From Nannobrachium achirus (lineage: Eukaryota > Chordata > Actinopteri > Myctophiformes > Myctophidae), in NCBI GenBank assembly GCA_963921795.1, contig OY997643.1, positions 8,649,033-8,713,032 on the forward strand: 64,000 bases of DNA, in the 5' to 3' direction. This document shows, piece by piece, positions 63,758 to 64,000 of the stretch. The notes beneath the pieces were generated by a model. The model searched no databases. It was not told the origin of the DNA and worked only from the letters and a program-made list of their open reading frames with translations. Within the stretch, counting starts at the first letter, position 1. The number at the start of each line of letters is the position of its first letter. Made by a program: the position numbers and the translations under genes.

Positions 63758-64000
63758 GTACAAGTGTTTTTTTTTTTTGCAAGGCCCCCCCACAACTCTG
63801 AGATTGTACAAATGGAAGTTCATGGAACCAAATGGACCTGCACACTCAGAGTTACGGACCTGTTATGGCCATTCAGGGCTACCTGAATGTAATTTTAACG
63901 AAATTTTGACGAAAGTGTCCACCACAAGTCAGCATGGCGATGACCTCTGCTGGGATTACAGTCACAAGTTGCAAGTGGCCTCAACCAGTGAGCAAGGTGA
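63758..64000. other. continuation of the myh intron, no exon recognised
   Basis: The next upstream exon of the family (144 bp, containing an NPPKF and ERYAAWMIY segment) is not found between 63119 and the window end, so this intron exceeds 880 bp. Confidence 0.6.

Noticed and set aside
63880..64000. Upstream 144-bp myosin exon at the right edge
   Set aside because: None of the expected conserved residues (NPPKF, YAAWMIY) can be read on the minus strand here.

Overview
This is a vertebrate nuclear window, most likely from a ray-finned fish. It holds no bacterial-type operons. It has long (CA)n, (TA)n and (GATA)n microsatellites, split genes with GT-AG introns, and a dense, layered load of DNA transposons (hAT, piggyBac-type TTAA elements, KDZ/Zisupton-like, Helitron-like) plus LINE relics typical of teleosts. 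The species cannot be fixed from the sequence alone.

Right third (about 41.9-63.1 kb, minus strand): a fast-skeletal-type sarcomeric myosin heavy chain gene. I could place 37 consecutive coding exons, all with GT-AG borders and compatible phases, giving an open product of 1818 residues from just before the P-loop region to the stop codon. The first coding exons (roughly 115 residues) lie beyond the right edge. Its introns hold at least five transposon insertions, three of them hAT elements with recognisable 8-bp target duplications.

Middle (29.7-34.7 kb): a complete hAT transposon, bounded by a perfect 8-bp target duplication and matching terminal repeats. It carries an uninterrupted six-exon transposase gene (TTF-type zinc finger, DUF4371-type RNase-H-like core, hAT dimerisation domain; 914 residues predicted). 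The first exon encodes a sequence that fits the PCNA-interacting PIP-box consensus.

Left third (0-24.5 kb): a transposon graveyard. It holds a piggyBac-type C-terminal cysteine-rich end, a hAT element with an intact target duplication, a TTAA element whose empty site survives in a neighbouring tandem copy, repeated blocks of a decayed KDZ/Zisupton-like transposon, two nearly identical Helitron helicase fragments, a CArG-box-rich inverted-repeat region, a GC-rich tandem-repeat tract, and a decayed retroelement ORF1 with an SGNH-esterase domain.

A family of short perfect or near-perfect palindromes sharing the core GATCTACAAGCTCACAACGC is scattered over the whole window, often inside other transposons. 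This family and the intact hAT element are the two most interesting items. Apart from the myosin gene, I see no convincing host gene; a few exon-like orphan stretches are listed at low confidence.
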